Positions 62,263-64,000 of a stretch of 64,000 nt of DNA are shown here, piece after piece. Both the position numbers and the translations under genes were made by a program. Positions within the stretch are counted from its first letter, which is position 1. Each line of letters starts with the position of its first letter. This DNA comes from Apus apus (lineage: Eukaryota > Chordata > Aves > Apodiformes > Apodidae): positions 18,868,608-18,932,607 of the forward strand of contig NC_067289.1 of NCBI RefSeq assembly GCF_020740795.1, written 5' to 3'. The notes below the pieces were generated by a model that worked only from the letters and a program-made list of their open reading frames with translations, searched no databases and was not told where the DNA came from.

Positions 62263-62268
62263 TTTAAT
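62263..62268 (-). terminator. Candidate TTC14 poly(A) signal (ATTAAA)
   Basis: On the minus strand ATTAAA lies about 465 bases after the TTC14 stop, followed by a T/GT-rich stretch. No canonical AATAAA on the minus strand was found between the two stop codons; one occurs at 61046-61041, inside CCDC39 intron 19. Which one is used cannot be told from sequence. Confidence 0.3.
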
Positions 62269-62730
62269 GATCAGATCAGCTGTATACATCGATAGCACAT
62301 GACTTTCATTCACTGATCACCTTTCTGTAGCTGGAAGCTAAGTTTGACACAAAAATATCAAGAGTCAGTAGTACCCCAGGGGTCAAGAAAACAAAACCAA
62401 AACACGCCTGTTGTTACAGTGCCTATTTTGTGTGAGTTACAGCTAACTACAGCCCAGGGGTATCAGAGGATTTCAACCTGTCAACCAGAGAATATTGTAC
62501 AGGAACATCCCAGATTAAGAGCACAGGAGACTTAGATTTTAAATAACTGGTATTTTATGTAAGGTATCCTTGCATCTCTTTCCACGATACAATCTTAAAG
62601 TATTCTGAGACATTCTGTAAGACAGAACAAATTCTGCCTTTCCTCTGACCCCTCACATGCGGCTCCTCAACAGATACTTGGATGAAAGTTGATTTAACTA
62701 CACTCACCAAAATACTATTTTTTAGGTACT

Positions 62731-63691
62731 TCACTGTTTCTTTTGCTTACTACCTTTTTCCCTCTCAAACTCAGCTATTTGATTGAATATGTTAACTAAG
62801 TTTTGGGGCAAGTTTCTTTTAATGCCACTTTCTGGTTCTGCTGTGTCATTACAAGACACTTCTTCATCTGGTTCCTTTGTTTTAGGTGTCTCCTCATAAC
62901 TTCTTTTCCTACTCTTATACTCACTTTCATTTTTGTGCTGATTTAACACGTGCCTACCACAATCATCACTTTTCTCACCTTCACGTATGCAGGTACTAGA
63001 ATATGATCTGTGCTTTCCCACTGACTTGCCAGAATAGTCAGACCCTGCTGGAGACACAGAATACCTGTCTTGACCTAAACCATGTTTTTTAAATGGCTCT
63101 TTTCTCCACTCTTCATCCCTTTCTGATGTCCTAAAATAACGTGTCCTGGGTTTATAATCTGATTTATGATAAGAACCCAAAGATCCTCTCTGACTGGAGA
63201 AAAATCTATCTGTCTTACCATATTTTTCAGTTTTGCTACTACTTGGCAGAGTTCTAGAGCTACTGTAAGAATCTCTTGAATCTTCAGACCTACCTCCAAA
63301 AGTGTCTTCATCATCACCTGAAGTCCTTGAAAAAGAATAGTGTCTGTCTTTCTCTTTTACCTCTTTTTTGGGACACACTAAGCTGTCCTGCCTTTCCAGC
63401 AGTTTTTCCACTTCAAAATTTTGGTTAAGAAAGGAAGCAGAGGTATCAGCCGGAGGCGAATACCACTCCTCTTTCTTTATCTGATCTTTATAATGAGAAG
63501 AAGCTCTAGATGAGTATTTCTTGGAGCTGTGAGCAGACGCAGATCTCTTCCGATGCTTTTTCTTACATTTCTTGTGAGCTGAGGAAGAGGAGGAGGAAGA
63601 AGAATTTGAGACATCTGATGAAGAATCACTTGATGATGATGATGATGATGATGAAGAGGAGGAAGTTGAAACTTTCCTTTTCTTCTTCAAC
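62731..63691 (-). CDS. TTC14: TTC14, last coding exon (C-terminal ~320 residues, partial gene)
   Basis: Tetratricopeptide repeat protein 14, C-terminal part only; the S1/TPR portion and the upstream exons lie beyond the right edge. On the minus strand the acceptor ttttgtag|G (AG at 63693-63692) opens in phase 2, so an Arg codon is split. The frame then reads LKKKRKVSTSSS and runs 319 further residues to TGA at 62733-62731. It has a poly-Ser stretch, a basic KKCKKKHRKR block and a long Ser/Arg/Lys-rich low-complexity region. The conserved segment TSASFLNQNFEVEKLL follows, and the end is LPQNLVNIFNQIAEFEREKG. All match human TTC14 as I know it (SASFLNHKQEVEKLL, NLLNIFNQIAEFEKEKG). Human TTC14 is about 770 residues and also lies next to CCDC39 in convergent orientation. 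Molecular function is poorly known; an RNA-related role is inferred from the S1 domain and RS-like tail. Confidence 0.94.
63630..63656. repeat. (TGA/TCA)n trinucleotide repeat inside TTC14 coding sequence
   Basis: About eight tandem GAT units on the plus strand read as TCA serine codons in TTC14, forming part of its poly-Ser tract. An in-frame repeat such as this can vary in length without breaking the gene. Confidence 0.85.
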
Positions 63692-64000
63692 CTACAAAAT
63701 GTAATTAATCTGTGAGATAATCTTCAGTATCAGGAAAAAATTCCACGTAGAAAGCAAACCTGTATTCCCCAGTTTGGGTGAAATTGGATTGTAAGGCATG
63801 AATGGAAACTGAGCCTCATCTGGCAAGACAATTCCAAATGTCTTTTCTTTATCAAAGAAATAAGATTAAATGCCCTGAACAGTTTGCTATAAAAGGCATC
63901 TTTCCCAGATTAATATGGCATTACGTGTTGCAAATACTTCATGTTGTGAAGTACAGTTCAAACAACTTCTCTTCCACATATATCTCCATTAAAGGTTTTA
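63692..64000 (-). other. TTC14: TTC14 last intron (partial)
   Basis: Sequence upstream of the TTC14 last-exon acceptor on the minus strand. No convincing exon was found. The preceding exon should encode a stretch like KLLKEEKR, judging from human TTC14, and nothing like it is visible here. Confidence 0.7.

Noticed and set aside
63769-63815. Possible small TTC14 exon ending TQTGEYR before the last exon
   Set aside because: The donor is CAG|gtttgc and the phase would fit, but human TTC14 should read KLLKEEKR here and the frame meets a stop just upstream. Probably intron.
1-64000. Bacterial or viral features: operons, CRISPR arrays, insertion sequences, endogenous viruses
   Set aside because: The window has spliced vertebrate genes and no such structure; no viral-type coding block was recognised.

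Overview
This is a vertebrate nuclear window, most likely from a bird. Intron-containing genes are interrupted by GT-AG introns, one sharp CpG island sits in otherwise AT-rich DNA, and interspersed repeats are sparse. The central gene is compact: its 20 coding exons span about 19 kb, whereas I recall the human orthologue spanning tens of kb. T/G-rich low-complexity tracts with a bird-like look also occur. I saw no clear CR1, LTR or other young transposon, so the bird call is an inference; another compact-genome sauropsid is possible.

Layout. (1) Positions 1 to about 41,900 are intergenic DNA with no coding gene I can support. They hold ancient MIR-like SINE fragments, microsatellites and poly-T tracts, an old ~130-bp tandem duplication, several CTCF-like motifs, an RFX-like site, a perfect 12-bp-arm inverted repeat made of two forkhead-like sites, and a few stretches that look like conserved non-coding elements (best: ~14,560-15,010). 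(2) About 41,930-42,720 is a CpG-island promoter. (3) 42,307-61,268 (+) is a complete CCDC39 gene: 20 coding exons, all GT-AG, all frames joining, 946 residues. Its last coding exon is followed by a 3'UTR with AATAAA at 62,037. (4) 62,731-63,691 (-) is the last coding exon of TTC14, running tail-to-tail with CCDC39; the rest of TTC14 lies beyond the right edge.

The TTC14-CCDC39 pair in convergent orientation matches what I know of human 3q26.33, where FXR1, DNAJC19 and SOX2 lie on the far side of CCDC39. The left 42 kb therefore probably belongs to the CCDC39-FXR1 interval, which would suit non-coding regulatory DNA rather than genes. CCDC39 works with CCDC40 as the 96-nm ruler of motile cilia. 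TTC14 is a TPR/S1-domain protein with a Ser/Arg/Lys-rich tail and is not known to share a pathway with CCDC39.

I found no undescribed gene system. The observations most worth checking are regulatory: the paired CTCF-like sites in the old tandem duplication, the CTCF-like motif layout around CCDC39, RFX/forkhead-like sites near a motile-cilium gene, and the candidate conserved elements. No alignment or database search could be run, so conservation statements rest on sequence texture and on remembered human protein sequences.
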